A program made the translations under genes and the position numbers. This document shows positions 43,605 to 53,020 of a stretch of DNA of 64,000 bases, one piece after another. The notes beneath the pieces were generated by a model. The model was not told the origin of the DNA. It saw only the letters and a program-made list of their open reading frames with translations, and searched no databases. Every line of letters starts with the position of its first letter. Position 1 is the stretch's first letter. The DNA comes from Thiofilum sp. (GTDB lineage: Bacteria; Pseudomonadota; Gammaproteobacteria; Thiotrichales; Thiotrichaceae), in the NCBI RefSeq assembly GCF_016711335.1, contig NZ_JADJTF010000001.1, positions 3,224,001-3,288,000 of the forward strand, written 5' to 3'.

Positions 43605-44090
43605 CTAGCGAATATGCCATCTCTGATTAACACCGCCATGACATTGCCACTGAATCACATTGCCACCATTCGCATGGGATGCGCCCGTTACATCAAGGCA
43701 TTTCTCGCTATGATAAGCCTTAATAGTGTAATAATTAGCCACCTTATTAATAATCCAACGTTGATTGGTTCCACCATGACATTGCCATTGGATCACATTA
43801 GCCTCATTATGAGGTGAAGCACCTGCTACATCTAAACACTTACCGCTATTGACAGATTTAATAATCGAATAATTACCACGATTCTCAATAAGCCAAAGTT
43901 GGTTAGGCTTTCCATGACAACTCCACTGAAGAACATTCGCATTGTTTTGTGTTGATGCATTCGCTACATCCAAGCATTTTTCACTATGATAAGCAACGAT
44001 CATTCTTTTACCAGTAGGATTCGCATTAGCCACTGGCAAGGCTAATAAACAACTAAGAGCAATAGCACTAGCAAAAACTAAGCTTTTCAT
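43605..44090 (-). CDS. Secreted ricin-B-type (beta-trefoil) lectin
   Basis: 161 residues with a Sec signal peptide ending at VANANP. The mature protein is three repeats of about 45 residues, each with KCLDV-A/T-GAS, N-V-hydrophobic-QW-CHG and NQLW/NQRW (the QxW motif). This fits one complete beta-trefoil. It is probably an exported sugar-binding protein, perhaps acting on polysaccharide. The leader GAGG-TTTAGATC-ATG resembles the yhhQ leader near the start codon. Confidence 0.9.
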   Translation of the reverse strand: MKSLVFASAIALSCLLALPVANANPTGKRMIVAYHSEKCLDVANASTQNNANVLQWSCHGKPNQLWLIENRGNYSIIKSVNSGKCLDVAGASPHNEANVIQWQCHGGTNQRWIINKVANYYTIKAYHSEKCLDVTGASHANGGNVIQWQCHGGVNQRWHIR

Positions 44091-44492
44091 GATCTAAACC
44101 TCGCTGACACTCATGACTATATTAGTAGGATATTCACACTATTAATAGTCTATAATACAATTAGATCATTGCCTATGGTAATTTTTAACGCTACATATAA
44201 TAACTACTACTCTTGACTTTTTAAAAACCGCTTATGGCTTTAAAAAATAACGAGCAAAATATAAATTTGTAGACAAATTAATCTGGTCTTTTATTTACTC
44301 TGGTTAACAACTACTTTTCACTTAATTAATAAAAAAGTAATTATGTATTCTGAGACTCTTAGTCAGTAATCTTATAAGCCGCTTAGTAAGAAACCACTCA
44401 TATAAGCAGTAATACCCCTAACAGCCGAATACACAATTACTTTTCTAATTATAATCTAAATTCAACTAATAATAAGTAGGATTAGCGCTCGC
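44091..44492. other. 402-bp A+T-rich intergenic region
   Basis: No gene, tRNA or strong hairpin was seen. Base composition is clearly A+T-richer than the flanking genes. It should contain the promoter of the lectin gene. Confidence 0.6.
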
Positions 44493-44807
44493 TTAGTAAC
44501 GACCGTGCCCACTCCCATGATCATCCCAACCACGTCCGCGTCCGCGATCATCCCAACCACGTCCGCGCCCACGATCATCCCAACGTTTCATACGTGAAGC
44601 TTCACAACGCCAACGCTTTTTATAACCATAAGTGGTTTGGCACTGTTTCACCACACAAGGAGCACGATAATGCACTCGACAACTCGCTAAGGCAGCATTA
44701 CTCGCTTGGGTTCGAGTAGGATACCAACCAGACCAAGTAGAGGCCCACACAGTAGAACTACTCAGTAATAAGAGTAGACCGATTAACCATGACTTTTTCA
44801 TTTTCAC
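44493..44807 (-). CDS. Small secreted Cys- and Gly/Arg-rich protein
   Basis: 104 residues with a Sec signal peptide (KSWLIGLLLLLSSSTVWAS). The mature part has four Cys in CRVHYRAPCVVKQC and RWRCEAS. It then carries three tandem copies of RxWDD-RGRGRG, encoded by near-identical 30-bp units at about 44510-44580. The tail is hydrophilic and charged, so it could bind polyanions or the cell envelope. No family is recognised. GAGGAG lies about 10 bases before the ATG. Confidence 0.75.
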   Translation of the reverse strand: MKMKKSWLIGLLLLLSSSTVWASTWSGWYPTRTQASNAALASCRVHYRAPCVVKQCQTTYGYKKRWRCEASRMKRWDDRGRGRGWDDRGRGRGWDDHGSGHGRY

Positions 44808-45128
44808 TCACTCCTCCACTCACTTCATTATAAACACAGTTTAATTATGGTTTTTGCACGTAAAAATATCTTTTAAAACTATATTTTCTGCAAAAATTAT
44901 TAACCATAGCATCCTATTTTAACTATAGGTGAGTTAGTTAATTTTACAACATGAGCTTTTCTTATTAATATTATAAAAAAAGCTATGATGCTTACTCCAG
45001 CTTAATAGTTTATAGGTTTAGAGTAAATCAGTTAATTTTTTACCTTATATCTAAGTAAAATACCGCAATTTTATTTTTTACCTATTGCTAATATTACGAA
45101 TCTATAGACAAGATAAAGGAGTTTAATT
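44808..45128. other. 321-bp A+T-rich divergent intergenic region
   Basis: Very A+T-rich, between divergent secreted-protein genes. Promoters for both must lie here, but no match good enough to place was found. AAAGGAG at the right end is the ribosome site of the ankyrin gene. Confidence 0.5.
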
Positions 45129-45833
45129 ATGTTGTTGAAGCACTACCTTTTTAAAGCCTTACTAATGGGCGTAATGACTCTCAGCAGTACGCTTGCACAG
45201 GCTGAAATCACCTATCATTTTTCCGGTCAACATGCTCTATATGGTAAAGCTAACGCTGTACTAAAGCTCAAAGACAACTATCAATTTGGTCAAGAGATTA
45301 CACCTAATAACTTTATTAGCCTTAGCTTTAATTCAGCTAAATACCGCTTTACTATTTTACCGCAACATATTTTAACGCTTTATGCTGCACTTAATATTGA
45401 TGGTACGTTAGCTAATCAAGCGGGTAATTTCCAATTTTACCTAGATGCTAGCCAAGATCGCTTTTTAGGCACACGCTTAGATGGTACTTGGCGTGCCAGT
45501 AGTGATATGAATGAAGGGGTATTAGGTAAATGGCAATTAAATACTCAAGGTCTAGCCAATACTTGCCGCTCAACGAATAACTACCATAAAGCAGCCGCAC
45601 GCGGGGATGTAGCCTATGTCAATATGTGCTTAAAAGCGGGTGTACCGGTGAATTTACTCGAAGGTAATGGCTGGACAGCCCTGCACTCTGCCGCTCGTAA
45701 TGGTTCTGTACCAGTGGTAAGACTGTTATTACAAAAAGGTGCGAATAAAACTATTAAAGATAAAACGGGACGTACCGCAGCCGACCAAGCTCGATTGGCT
45801 AAGCATTACGATGTTTTGCAATTATTGAAGTAG
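45129..45833 (+). CDS. Exported ankyrin-repeat protein
   Basis: 234 residues with a Sec signal peptide ending at LAQAE. The N-terminal part (about 25-145) is beta-rich and unrecognised. The C-terminal part has ankyrin repeats: a degenerate one at NNYHKAAARGDVAYVNMCLK, a good one at NGWTALHSAARNGSVPVVRL and a last one at TGRTAADQARLAKHYDVLQL. Ankyrins mediate protein contacts; here probably in the periplasm. AAAGGAG lies 8 bases before the ATG. Confidence 0.85.
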   Translation: MLLKHYLFKALLMGVMTLSSTLAQAEITYHFSGQHALYGKANAVLKLKDNYQFGQEITPNNFISLSFNSAKYRFTILPQHILTLYAALNIDGTLANQAGNFQFYLDASQDRFLGTRLDGTWRASSDMNEGVLGKWQLNTQGLANTCRSTNNYHKAAARGDVAYVNMCLKAGVPVNLLEGNGWTALHSAARNGSVPVVRLLLQKGANKTIKDKTGRTAADQARLAKHYDVLQLLK

Positions 45834-46016
45834 CTTTAGCCTTTCCATGCCCATTTTCAGTGCATATTGCAAGTGAGCTAAGCCTGCTACAGTGATATGG
45901 AATAGAACTTGCTTTCCAAGAAAAGTCATTGGTTTTTCAAAAGCGCACTACTATAATCGCGCCTTCTTTTACCACCCTTTACCTTTAGTGTTATTGACAC
46001 CGGAGATTTGCACCAC

Positions 46017-47246
46017 ATGGATACCCTACTGCTTGTGCTCATCGCAGCAGGCTTTATTAGTATCGTCATAGAAGATGTTATTCATATTAATAAAGCAAAA
46101 ACCACTTTATTGTTTGGTAGTTTAGTTTGGCTACTGTATTTTATCAGTCGCTCACCTGAGACTGAAACCGTACAAGAAGCCTTAAATGAAAACCTATTAG
46201 AAATAGCTACTTTATGGCTATTTTTAGTGGCTGCTATGACATTTGTTGCTTACTTAAATAATCGAGGTCTTATCTCGAATATTGTTATGCGCTTATTGCC
46301 AGAACGTTTAAGTAAACGCACTTTATTATTTATTACTGCTCACTTTGCTTTCCTGTTCTCTGCTATGGCAGATAATGTCACTACTACTTTAGTCTGCATG
46401 AGTTTACTCTTACCGCTTAATTTATCGAAAGCGGATTTGTTACGCTTTGTGGCTGTAATAGTGTTTGGTGTCAACTCCGGGGGTGTAGCTTTAATCACAG
46501 GTGATGTCACTACTTTAATGGTCTTTTTAGCCGGTAAAGTGACTATTCCTAATTTACTGCTATTAGGTATACCAGCCTATATGGGTCTTATTACTCTAGC
46601 CTTTATTATGGCAAAAGGTTTACAAGAAGATGTGCATATCCTACGTGAAGTTAAGCCTATACCTCTAGCTGATAAGCTTGCAGGGATACAGTTCATTTTA
46701 ACAATTATTAGTATTTTAGCACTTAATGTATTATTTAATGTACCGCCTTTACTCACCTTTTTAGTATCCTTAGCGTTGCTATTTTTAATGATGCAATTCA
46801 TTAATGGCGATGAAGATATGATGCGTAACATACGAATGATTGAGTTTGATGCTCTATTATTCTTCTTAGGGGTGTTACTCATGGTCGGTATGCTAAAACA
46901 ACTGCATATACTCGATCATTTAGCAGAGCTTTACACCATACTCCCAATTCCAGTAGCTAATTATACTTTAGGTCTATTTTCTTCCCTAGTCGATAACGTG
47001 CCTTTAACGGCTGCGGTATTACATTCAGGAGTCGAAATGGCACGCGGCGAATGGCTCACTATGGTATATGGAGTGGGTATTGGAGGTTCATTACTTATTA
47101 TCGGCTCAGCCTCTGGTATTATCGCTATGAGTAAAGCGGGTCATGGTAATGTTACCTTTGTTAGTTACGCCCGCTTTTTTGGTCACTTATTATTAGCCTA
47201 TTCAGTGGGCTTTGCTGCTGCTTGGCTGGTCGGTCAAATACTTTAA
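46017..47246 (+). CDS. NhaD-type sodium/proton antiporter
   Basis: 409 residues with 11-12 hydrophobic helices of the ion-transporter superfamily. NhaD features are FSAMADNVTTTLVCMSLLLP, VNSGGVALITGDVTTLMVF and, in the second half, SSLVDNVPLTAAVLHSG and GSASGIIAMSKAGH. It exchanges Na+ (or Li+) for protons across the inner membrane. ATG 46017, with CGGAG 11 bases before, is preferred over the in-frame TTG at 46008. A strong hairpin follows. Confidence 0.88.
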   Translation: MDTLLLVLIAAGFISIVIEDVIHINKAKTTLLFGSLVWLLYFISRSPETETVQEALNENLLEIATLWLFLVAAMTFVAYLNNRGLISNIVMRLLPERLSKRTLLFITAHFAFLFSAMADNVTTTLVCMSLLLPLNLSKADLLRFVAVIVFGVNSGGVALITGDVTTLMVFLAGKVTIPNLLLLGIPAYMGLITLAFIMAKGLQEDVHILREVKPIPLADKLAGIQFILTIISILALNVLFNVPPLLTFLVSLALLFLMMQFINGDEDMMRNIRMIEFDALLFFLGVLLMVGMLKQLHILDHLAELYTILPIPVANYTLGLFSSLVDNVPLTAAVLHSGVEMARGEWLTMVYGVGIGGSLLIIGSASGIIAMSKAGHGNVTFVSYARFFGHLLLAYSVGFAAAWLVGQIL

Positions 47247-47265
47247 TAAAAACAAGCTTTAGCTT

Positions 47266-47297
47266 GCAGGGGACAAATCTAACAGTTTGCCCCCTGC
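47266..47297 (+). terminator. Hairpin after the NhaD gene
   Basis: Stem GCAGGGG / CCCCTGC, with further AAA / TTT pairs across an internal loop. It lies 20 bp after the stop and is preceded by a small CAAGC-TTTA-GCTTG hairpin. No clean U-tract follows. Confidence 0.6.
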
Positions 47298-47310
47298 ACT
47301 CTTGTGGTAA

Positions 47311-47370
47311 ACTAAGCATCTAGCTAAAAGCAACTGTGTGTTTATAAAGCAGTCTTGGCGGCAAGGTTAC
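47311..47370 (-). repeat. Truncated copy of the palindromic repeat, reverse orientation
   Basis: Read on the minus strand it gives CCTTGCCGCCAAGACTGC, then AAACACAC, TTGCTTTTAGCTAG and ATGCTTAG. These match the right half of copies A-D in order. The left half is missing. It lies between convergent genes. Confidence 0.75.
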
Positions 47371-47381
47371 CATCGTACCTG

Positions 47382-48302
47382 CTAATTAGGCAATACGACC
47401 CTCAAGGCATCTTTCACATAAGAATACTGCAAAGGTGTTTTTTGTAAGGTTAATTCACCATCTAATGCTACATAAATACCGCGCTTACGATGATGATTAT
47501 CGATTTCTATTTGCTCTACTATGCGGCTTTCTAATTGCTTTGCTTTTTGCAGCGGGCTAATGCCTCGAATAATGGCATTAAAAGCAAGGCGAATCATTTC
47601 CCAACGAGTTTCAACTTTTACAATAATAACATGCAAACCATGTTGACCCTGCTCTAATTCCTTTCCTAACGAGGGAAAACTTAATTCCCGCTCTCTCACT
47701 CCAATAAAAGCCAAAGGCGTGCGAATTTTCACAGTATTAAAAAATAATCTAGAACTACGTAAGCGTAATAAACGTCTCCCTCCTGCTAAAATACTAGCTG
47801 GCAGATAACTCATATAGCGCTCTAAATAGTCCCGTGTGCGGACAAAGCGTACATAAGACCCTACTGAGCTAGTATTTAAAAATAAACGTTTATTCACATA
47901 GCCAACATCTACCGCCGTGAAGTGATTACTCTTTAAAGCTAAGGCTAATGCCTGATGAGGATCAATAGGTATCCCTAAATAAGTCGCAAAATGATTTAAT
48001 GTGCCACCGGGGATTATAGCTAATGCGCTAGGCGTTCCTGCTAAATGCTGTGCGGCTAAAGATAAAGTACCATCCCCTCCACAGACAATCACTCTATCCT
48101 CACCCGCTGCGATTTCATCCTGAATCAGCCTAGGCAAAGTACTAGGGCTAATAGACTGAATAGCGACTTCTCGATAGCGCTTTAGAATGGGTATTAAGCG
48201 CTGCGCACTGCCTGAATGAGGATTAACAAATATAGGGATTTTTTTAATAGAAACGAAGACTTCAGTGTTTTTTTTAGGATTATCTTCTTTTTTACTATCC
48301 AT
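47382..48302 (-). CDS. Diacylglycerol kinase-family lipid kinase (YegS/DagK-like)
   Basis: 306 residues. The catalytic domain has IFVNPHSGSAQRL, VIVCGGDGTLSLAAQHL (the GGDGT nucleotide loop) and LAIIPGGTLNHFATYLG. The C-terminal beta domain has VDVGYVNKRLFLNTSSVG. It phosphorylates a lipid such as diacylglycerol or a sphingoid-like base, at the inner membrane. ATG 48302, with GGAAGAG 6 bases before, is preferred over the TTG at 48335, which would overlap the phosphoesterase gene. Confidence 0.9.
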   Translation of the reverse strand: MDSKKEDNPKKNTEVFVSIKKIPIFVNPHSGSAQRLIPILKRYREVAIQSISPSTLPRLIQDEIAAGEDRVIVCGGDGTLSLAAQHLAGTPSALAIIPGGTLNHFATYLGIPIDPHQALALALKSNHFTAVDVGYVNKRLFLNTSSVGSYVRFVRTRDYLERYMSYLPASILAGGRRLLRLRSSRLFFNTVKIRTPLAFIGVRERELSFPSLGKELEQGQHGLHVIIVKVETRWEMIRLAFNAIIRGISPLQKAKQLESRIVEQIEIDNHHRKRGIYVALDGELTLQKTPLQYSYVKDALRVVLPN

Positions 48303-48319
48303 ATTAACTCTTCCCGCTG

Positions 48320-49114
48320 CTAAATTATTTTCCAATTATTATCAATGCGTTGAAAATATCTATCTTCTTTTAAATGAAATTTATCCTTTTCCCACTCCAT
48401 AAAGCTGATAGTGAGCTTTTCACGATTACCTTTAATAATATTAAAACTATTAGGGTGGGTTTCTAAAGTGCGATTAGAAAAAGTAGTTCCCGCATGGGAG
48501 ATAATGACCCCATTTAAAATTTGCGTATAAGCCATATGAATATGACCACTGAGTATAATATCCACCCCCGCTCTTTGAAAGGCATCAATCGCCTGATCAC
48601 GATTTTGCACTACATCGCGATATTCCGCTTGTTGAGGTAACCAAAAAGGATGATGTGCTACTAATAAACGTAATTTAGGTTCCTCAATAGATCTAACGGT
48701 ATTAGCGACAAACTCAATCTGTGCTTCACTAATTTGCCCCCTCGACCAATCAAAATAAAACCCAGCGGCACGCGCTGTATTCACCCCTACCACGATATAA
48801 TCATCAGTATGTAAGATTGGTTCTAGATTAGGGGTGACAAATTGTTGCCATTTTTCCCAAGGTTTAAAAAAACGCTCGGTAATATCGGTAGCGGATAAAT
48901 CGTGATTCCCTGGCACAATAAAATAAGGATAGGGTAGTTGCTGTAAAAAGACTTTAGCGGCTTCAAACTCTTCGACTTTAGCGCGTTGGGTTAAATCCCC
49001 GCTAATAATCACTAAATCGGGGTTCACTTGCGCTAAATTAGCCATTAAGCCCTGCATCACCTCAGGGACTTCACGGCCAAAATGTAAATCTGAAATATGA
49101 GCAATAGTGGTCAT
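48320..49114 (-). CDS. Calcineurin-like metallophosphoesterase
   Basis: 264 residues with all metal motifs in order: ISDLHFG (DxH), ISGDLTQ (GD), VPGNHDLS (GNHD), VAHHPFW and LSGHIHM (GHxH). No signal peptide. It resembles CpdA/Icc-type phosphodiesterases, so a cyclic nucleotide or a lipid-head phosphodiester are possible substrates. It is 17 bp upstream of the lipid-kinase start and cotranscribed, which favours a lipid-related role; this is inference. Confidence 0.9.
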   Translation of the reverse strand: MTTIAHISDLHFGREVPEVMQGLMANLAQVNPDLVIISGDLTQRAKVEEFEAAKVFLQQLPYPYFIVPGNHDLSATDITERFFKPWEKWQQFVTPNLEPILHTDDYIVVGVNTARAAGFYFDWSRGQISEAQIEFVANTVRSIEEPKLRLLVAHHPFWLPQQAEYRDVVQNRDQAIDAFQRAGVDIILSGHIHMAYTQILNGVIISHAGTTFSNRTLETHPNSFNIIKGNREKLTISFMEWEKDKFHLKEDRYFQRIDNNWKII

Positions 49115-49200
49115 AGTGCTAGTGGTTTACAGTAAAAATTAGCGCTCAGTATAGCCAAAGGTGTTAGTCCTTGGCTGCTTTGATCGTAGATTAGGGGGAT

Positions 49201-49330
49201 TTAAGTACTTGAGTCAAAGTAACCGTGCATTTCCTCCGCAGCCGCTGTAAATACGTCCCTGTACGCTTCAAAGCGGCATCCTTGCCGCCAAGACTGCTCC
49301 AGAAACACACGGTTACTTTTAGATGCTTAT
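49201..49330 (+). repeat. Palindromic repeat, copy D
   Basis: About 130 bp with perfectly complementary arms AAAGTAACCGTG / CACGGTTACTTT and outer AAGTACTT. The centre is AGCGGCA-TCCT-TGCCGCC. It lies between the phosphoesterase start and the GNAT gene end. The minus-strand frame RVFLEQSWRQGCRFEAY is open and stops at the repeat end. Confidence 0.88.
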
Positions 49331-49340
49331 CACATAAGGC

Positions 49341-50054
49341 TCAAAGACTGTGTTTTCGCCACTGCGCTAGGCTTTGTAGTTGTTGCCCTTGAGCATCAAA
49401 ATTAGTGGGATGGAGCCAATGCTCGAACGCATAGCGACACTGAGGCCATTCTTTATCGATTAAGGAATACCAAGCGGTATCACGATTAAAACCTTTAATG
49501 ACCGCTGCTTGGCGAAATACTCCTTCAAAACTAAACCCTAAGCGCCCGGCGGCCCGTTTAGAGGGTTCATTTAAGTCATTGCATTTCCACTCATAGCGCC
49601 GATAGCCTAGCTCAAAGATATAGCGCATGAGCAAATACATCGCTTCTGTCGCGGCACGAGTGCGTTGTAGTAAGGGAGAGTAATAAATATGACCGACCTC
49701 AATGACACCATTCGCGGGATCTATACGCATCAAACTCGCCACCCCCAGCGCTTGCCGAGTCGTTTCATCGATAATGGCAAAAAAATAAGGGTCTTCTAAT
49801 GCACTGACACTCTGAAGCCAAACCCTATAATCTTCTAAGCTATCAAAGGACCCATAGGGTAAATAAGTCCAATCGCGCCCATCCACAGCGGCTTGTTGTG
49901 CTTGCCATAAATCAGCTCCATGCTGCTCTGGTTGTAAGCGCTCTAAACGACAATACTGCCCTGACAACAAAGTGGCATTAGGACGCGAGCAAGGTTGCCA
50001 ATCGGGTACGGGTTCTCCTAGTAACTGTCCCCACGTATTGCTCAGTATACTCAT
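49341..50054 (-). CDS. GNAT acetyltransferase, RimJ/RimL type
   Basis: 237 residues. After a 30-residue lead (PDWQPCSRPNATLLSG) comes the RimL-like fold: YCRLERLQPEQHGADLW, YFFAIIDETTRQALGVASLM, IEVGHIYYSPLLQRTRAATE, and WKCNDLNEPSKRAAGRLGF. RimL-like proteins acetylate protein N-termini or small amines. The SGNH gene upstream overlaps its start by 4 bp, so they form an operon. Confidence 0.9.
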   Translation of the reverse strand: MSILSNTWGQLLGEPVPDWQPCSRPNATLLSGQYCRLERLQPEQHGADLWQAQQAAVDGRDWTYLPYGSFDSLEDYRVWLQSVSALEDPYFFAIIDETTRQALGVASLMRIDPANGVIEVGHIYYSPLLQRTRAATEAMYLLMRYIFELGYRRYEWKCNDLNEPSKRAAGRLGFSFEGVFRQAAVIKGFNRDTAWYSLIDKEWPQCRYAFEHWLHPTNFDAQGQQLQSLAQWRKHSL

Positions 50055-50749
50055 AATCGTGTTTGCTCTTGATGTAAGGTGCTTTCAATAGCCGCCGCAA
50101 AAATCTGTTTATCTAAAGTCGCTAATTTGATCATAGGGCTAGACAAACTGTCGCTATGCCATAAATAACGCTCAAACATAAAGGCTGATAAATAGTTACC
50201 TATTTTAGAGGGATGATGACCATCTTTTTGATACAGACATTCACCTAATACCGGAGCTTTGCGGCGCACATAGGACCATGCTTCCCCCACTGGCACTAGC
50301 TTAGTTTGGTATTGCTGGGCCATAGCACGATAAGCTGTACTCAAATGTTGCTGCATAATCCAATAATCAGGACTGATTTGGCTATATTTACGATCTCCAC
50401 GCCGTGCGCCCCAAGTCATAAATAATACCGGCACGGCCCCTGAATCTTGAATCAAAGGGCAAAACCGTCCCAGTGCTTGTACAAACCCCTGATAGGGAGC
50501 TTGCCCTATGAGGGTGGGGGTTTGACTCTGCTCTTGTAACACTACATAGTCCCAACGACCTCGTTTAATTTTGTCTTGTAGTGCTTGGTGCTCCCAATGC
50601 CAAGCCAAATTACGCCCCCCTTTAGTGACAAACTCCACTAACACCGAGCCTTGTAAAGAGGCAGGTAAGAGATGTACTAAAGTAGTGCGCAAGCCCTCAG
50701 TATAGGAATTACCAATAAATAATACACGTCGTGCCCATTTGTCCCCCAT
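50051..50749 (-). CDS. SGNH/GDSL-type hydrolase
   Basis: 232 residues, no signal peptide. SGNH blocks: VLFIGNSYTEGL (block I, Ser of GNSYT), TKGGRNLAWHW (block II Gly), WDYVVLQEQSQTP (block III) and YQKDGHHPSKIGNYLSAF (block V Asp/His). It is probably an esterase or related hydrolase of unknown substrate. It overlaps the RimL-like acetyltransferase by 4 bp, which hints at a joint acyl modification/removal role. Confidence 0.85.
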   Translation of the reverse strand: MGDKWARRVLFIGNSYTEGLRTTLVHLLPASLQGSVLVEFVTKGGRNLAWHWEHQALQDKIKRGRWDYVVLQEQSQTPTLIGQAPYQGFVQALGRFCPLIQDSGAVPVLFMTWGARRGDRKYSQISPDYWIMQQHLSTAYRAMAQQYQTKLVPVGEAWSYVRRKAPVLGECLYQKDGHHPSKIGNYLSAFMFERYLWHSDSLSSPMIKLATLDKQIFAAAIESTLHQEQTRL

Positions 50750-50775
50750 TAGTCTCCCCCTTTAATCCCATTATT

Positions 50776-52155
50776 TTAATCAGGAAGCATCGTTTGGAAA
50801 GTCTGTTCAAGATAGTGATAGACTGCAAATAAGCCCATAGCCTCCCCCCCAATAGGACGACCCGGACGGGCGCGTAAATTCCACGCCATCATATCAATAT
50901 GCAGCCAAGGCGTTGCTGCTGGCACAAACTCGTTTAAGAATAAAGCTGCCGTGATTGCTCCACCGTAGCTATCACCACTATTTTTTAAATCGGCAAATTG
51001 CGTTTTAAGTTGATGCATATAAGGCTTATGCAGCGGTAAATTCCACATAAGTTCATCCACCTCAGCCGAGGCTAGTTGGATTTGCTGGGTGAGTTGGCGA
51101 TTATTACTAAAGAATACTGGAATCTCAGTACCTAAGGCCACACGCGCAGCACCCGTTAAGGTGGCAAAATCAATCACTAGAGCAGGTTGATGCTCACACG
51201 CCGCCGTTAAAGTATCACATAAAATTAAACGCCCTTCGGCATCGGTGTTATCGACCTCGACCGTTTTACCTGCACGCGTATTAATCACATCGCCCGGACG
51301 GAAGGCATCGCCCCCAATGGCATTATCCACCGCTGGCACTAACACCTTGAGGCGAATCGGTAAATTCGTTTGCATAATCAGGCGTGCCAAGGCAATCACA
51401 TGTGCGGCTCCCCCCATATCTTTTTTCATTAAGCGCATTGCAGTAGAGGGCTTCATATCCAAGCCACCGGTATCAAAACACACGCCCTTACCGACTAATA
51501 CCACCTCAGGGTTTTTCTTATCGCCCCAATGCAGCTCTAAAACGCGCGGTTTATGTGCACTCGCACGTCCTACCTCATATACGGCGGGATAACCATGCTC
51601 GATGAGATCCTCACCGACTAATTGTTGGAATGAAGCATCAAACTCATCCGCTAGGGTATGCATATGCACGGCTAAATGCTGTGGCATCATCCGATTAGCC
51701 GGCATATTGACTAAATCACGTACACTATTAATCGCATTTACAAACGCTACTACACGCTCATAGTGCGCAGGTAAATAGAGTTTGCGTTGCCCCTTTTCTT
51801 CGGTTTTTTTAGTCAAACTAAATTCATATTGCCCTAAACCCCACCCGATAGCGGCGAGCATTTGATCATGCTCACTCCAACTCACTTCTAGATGGTAATT
51901 ACCTTCGGGTAATTGGGCAGCTAAGCCCGCAATAGACCAGAGTGCCGTTTCATTCTGAGCATAGCCCACGAGGGCCGTACCGAGCTTGCCGGAGAGGGCT
52001 GGAATAATACAAATCTCGCCTACTTTACCAGTAAATTTATTTAGATCTAACCAATGGTGCACAAAGGCTGGCAAATGCGCCCGCACCTCAGCCAATGTAT
52101 CCACTGTAACCGGTAGAATCGGGGTAGAGTTCTCAACTTTTTCGAGCGTAAACAT
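50776..52155 (-). CDS. Leucyl aminopeptidase family M17 protein
   Basis: 459 residues. The N-terminal domain is divergent. The M17 catalytic domain (about 160-455) has LVGKGVCFDTGGLDMKPST and RLMKKDMGGAAHVI, the signature NTDAEGRLILCDTL (Asp, Glu, Arg of the two-zinc site) and IGGEAMGLFAVYHYL. It removes N-terminal amino acids from peptides in the cytoplasm. It is separated from the SGNH gene by 26 bp on the same strand. Confidence 0.92.
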   Translation of the reverse strand: MFTLEKVENSTPILPVTVDTLAEVRAHLPAFVHHWLDLNKFTGKVGEICIIPALSGKLGTALVGYAQNETALWSIAGLAAQLPEGNYHLEVSWSEHDQMLAAIGWGLGQYEFSLTKKTEEKGQRKLYLPAHYERVVAFVNAINSVRDLVNMPANRMMPQHLAVHMHTLADEFDASFQQLVGEDLIEHGYPAVYEVGRASAHKPRVLELHWGDKKNPEVVLVGKGVCFDTGGLDMKPSTAMRLMKKDMGGAAHVIALARLIMQTNLPIRLKVLVPAVDNAIGGDAFRPGDVINTRAGKTVEVDNTDAEGRLILCDTLTAACEHQPALVIDFATLTGAARVALGTEIPVFFSNNRQLTQQIQLASAEVDELMWNLPLHKPYMHQLKTQFADLKNSGDSYGGAITAALFLNEFVPAATPWLHIDMMAWNLRARPGRPIGGEAMGLFAVYHYLEQTFQTMLPD

Positions 52156-52309
52156 GTCATCCTCATGATTATAGATTCGAGTGCTAGTAATTTAGTCTGG
52201 TTAATCGACACCTTGACCTGATTCTTATTGACATCACTGCACCCGAACTTCATTCTGTTGCAAAAAATGCCCAATCATACGTCGAGCGTCACTAAAGCGC
52301 CATTCTTAC

Positions 52310-53020
52310 ATGCAATTAGATACTTTATACACAGTAAATACCCCTGAAGGTATTGCCTTAACCCTCACTCCAGCGGGATTCGTACCACGCTTCATGGCTT
52401 GGTTTATTGATTTATTAATCCGCTTTAGCGTCGGTATAGTCTTAATTACCATCTTGGGCATATTGGGCTATCTCGGTGATGGTTTAATCCTAATCTTCCT
52501 GTTTTTGCTTGAATGGTGGTATCCGGTCTGGTTTGAATGGCGGCATCAAGGTCAAACGCCGGGTAAACGTTTATTAGAGCTTTATACCGTACAACGCGAT
52601 GGTAGTCCGGTAACGTTTGCAGCCTCACTATTGCGTAATTTAATTCGTTTTGTGGATTTTATGCCGTTTTTCTATGGCTTTGGTGTGATTAGCCTACTCT
52701 TTACGCGCCACTTCCAACGCCTAGGTGATTTAGCCGCTGATACCTTAGTCGTCTATAAACCGCATTTAAATGCACATCGTGCTTTGCCAGCAGTAGAACC
52801 TTTACCCTTACCGCAACCGCTACTGATTCAAGAGCAACAAACTTTACTACAATTTGCTGAGCGCTCACGTACTTTAACGCCAGCGCGTGCCGATGAACTG
52901 GCGCAAATTACCGCAGAAACCTTGACTCAAGGACAACCTGCTAGTCTAACCTTACAACGCTATGCGGTATGGATTGCGGGTCAACACATGCTCTCACCTC
53001 AACAGGTAGCCTCTTCATGA
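52310..53020 (+). CDS. RDD-family membrane protein
   Basis: 236 residues. Helices at about 28-65 and 105-135 flank the RDD hallmark: GFVPRFMAWFIDLLIR, EWRHQGQTPGKRLLEL, and the later RHFQRLGDLAADTLVVYK. The C-terminal 80 residues are cytoplasmic. It opens a seven-gene operon whose frames overlap by 4-20 bp or lie within 20 bp. Its stop overlaps the SpoIIM start (4 bp). Role unknown; transport was suggested for some RDD proteins. Confidence 0.9.
   Translation: MQLDTLYTVNTPEGIALTLTPAGFVPRFMAWFIDLLIRFSVGIVLITILGILGYLGDGLILIFLFLLEWWYPVWFEWRHQGQTPGKRLLELYTVQRDGSPVTFAASLLRNLIRFVDFMPFFYGFGVISLLFTRHFQRLGDLAADTLVVYKPHLNAHRALPAVEPLPLPQPLLIQEQQTLLQFAERSRTLTPARADELAQITAETLTQGQPASLTLQRYAVWIAGQHMLSPQQVASS

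Noticed and set aside
44510..44580. 30-bp repeats suggesting a CRISPR or VNTR
   Set aside because: Too few units, no spacers, and they encode WDD-RGRGRG repeats in one small protein; at most a short coding tandem repeat.
47311..47370. Independent small RNA or terminator
   Set aside because: It matches the right half of the dispersed palindromic repeat base by base, so a truncated repeat copy is the better explanation.
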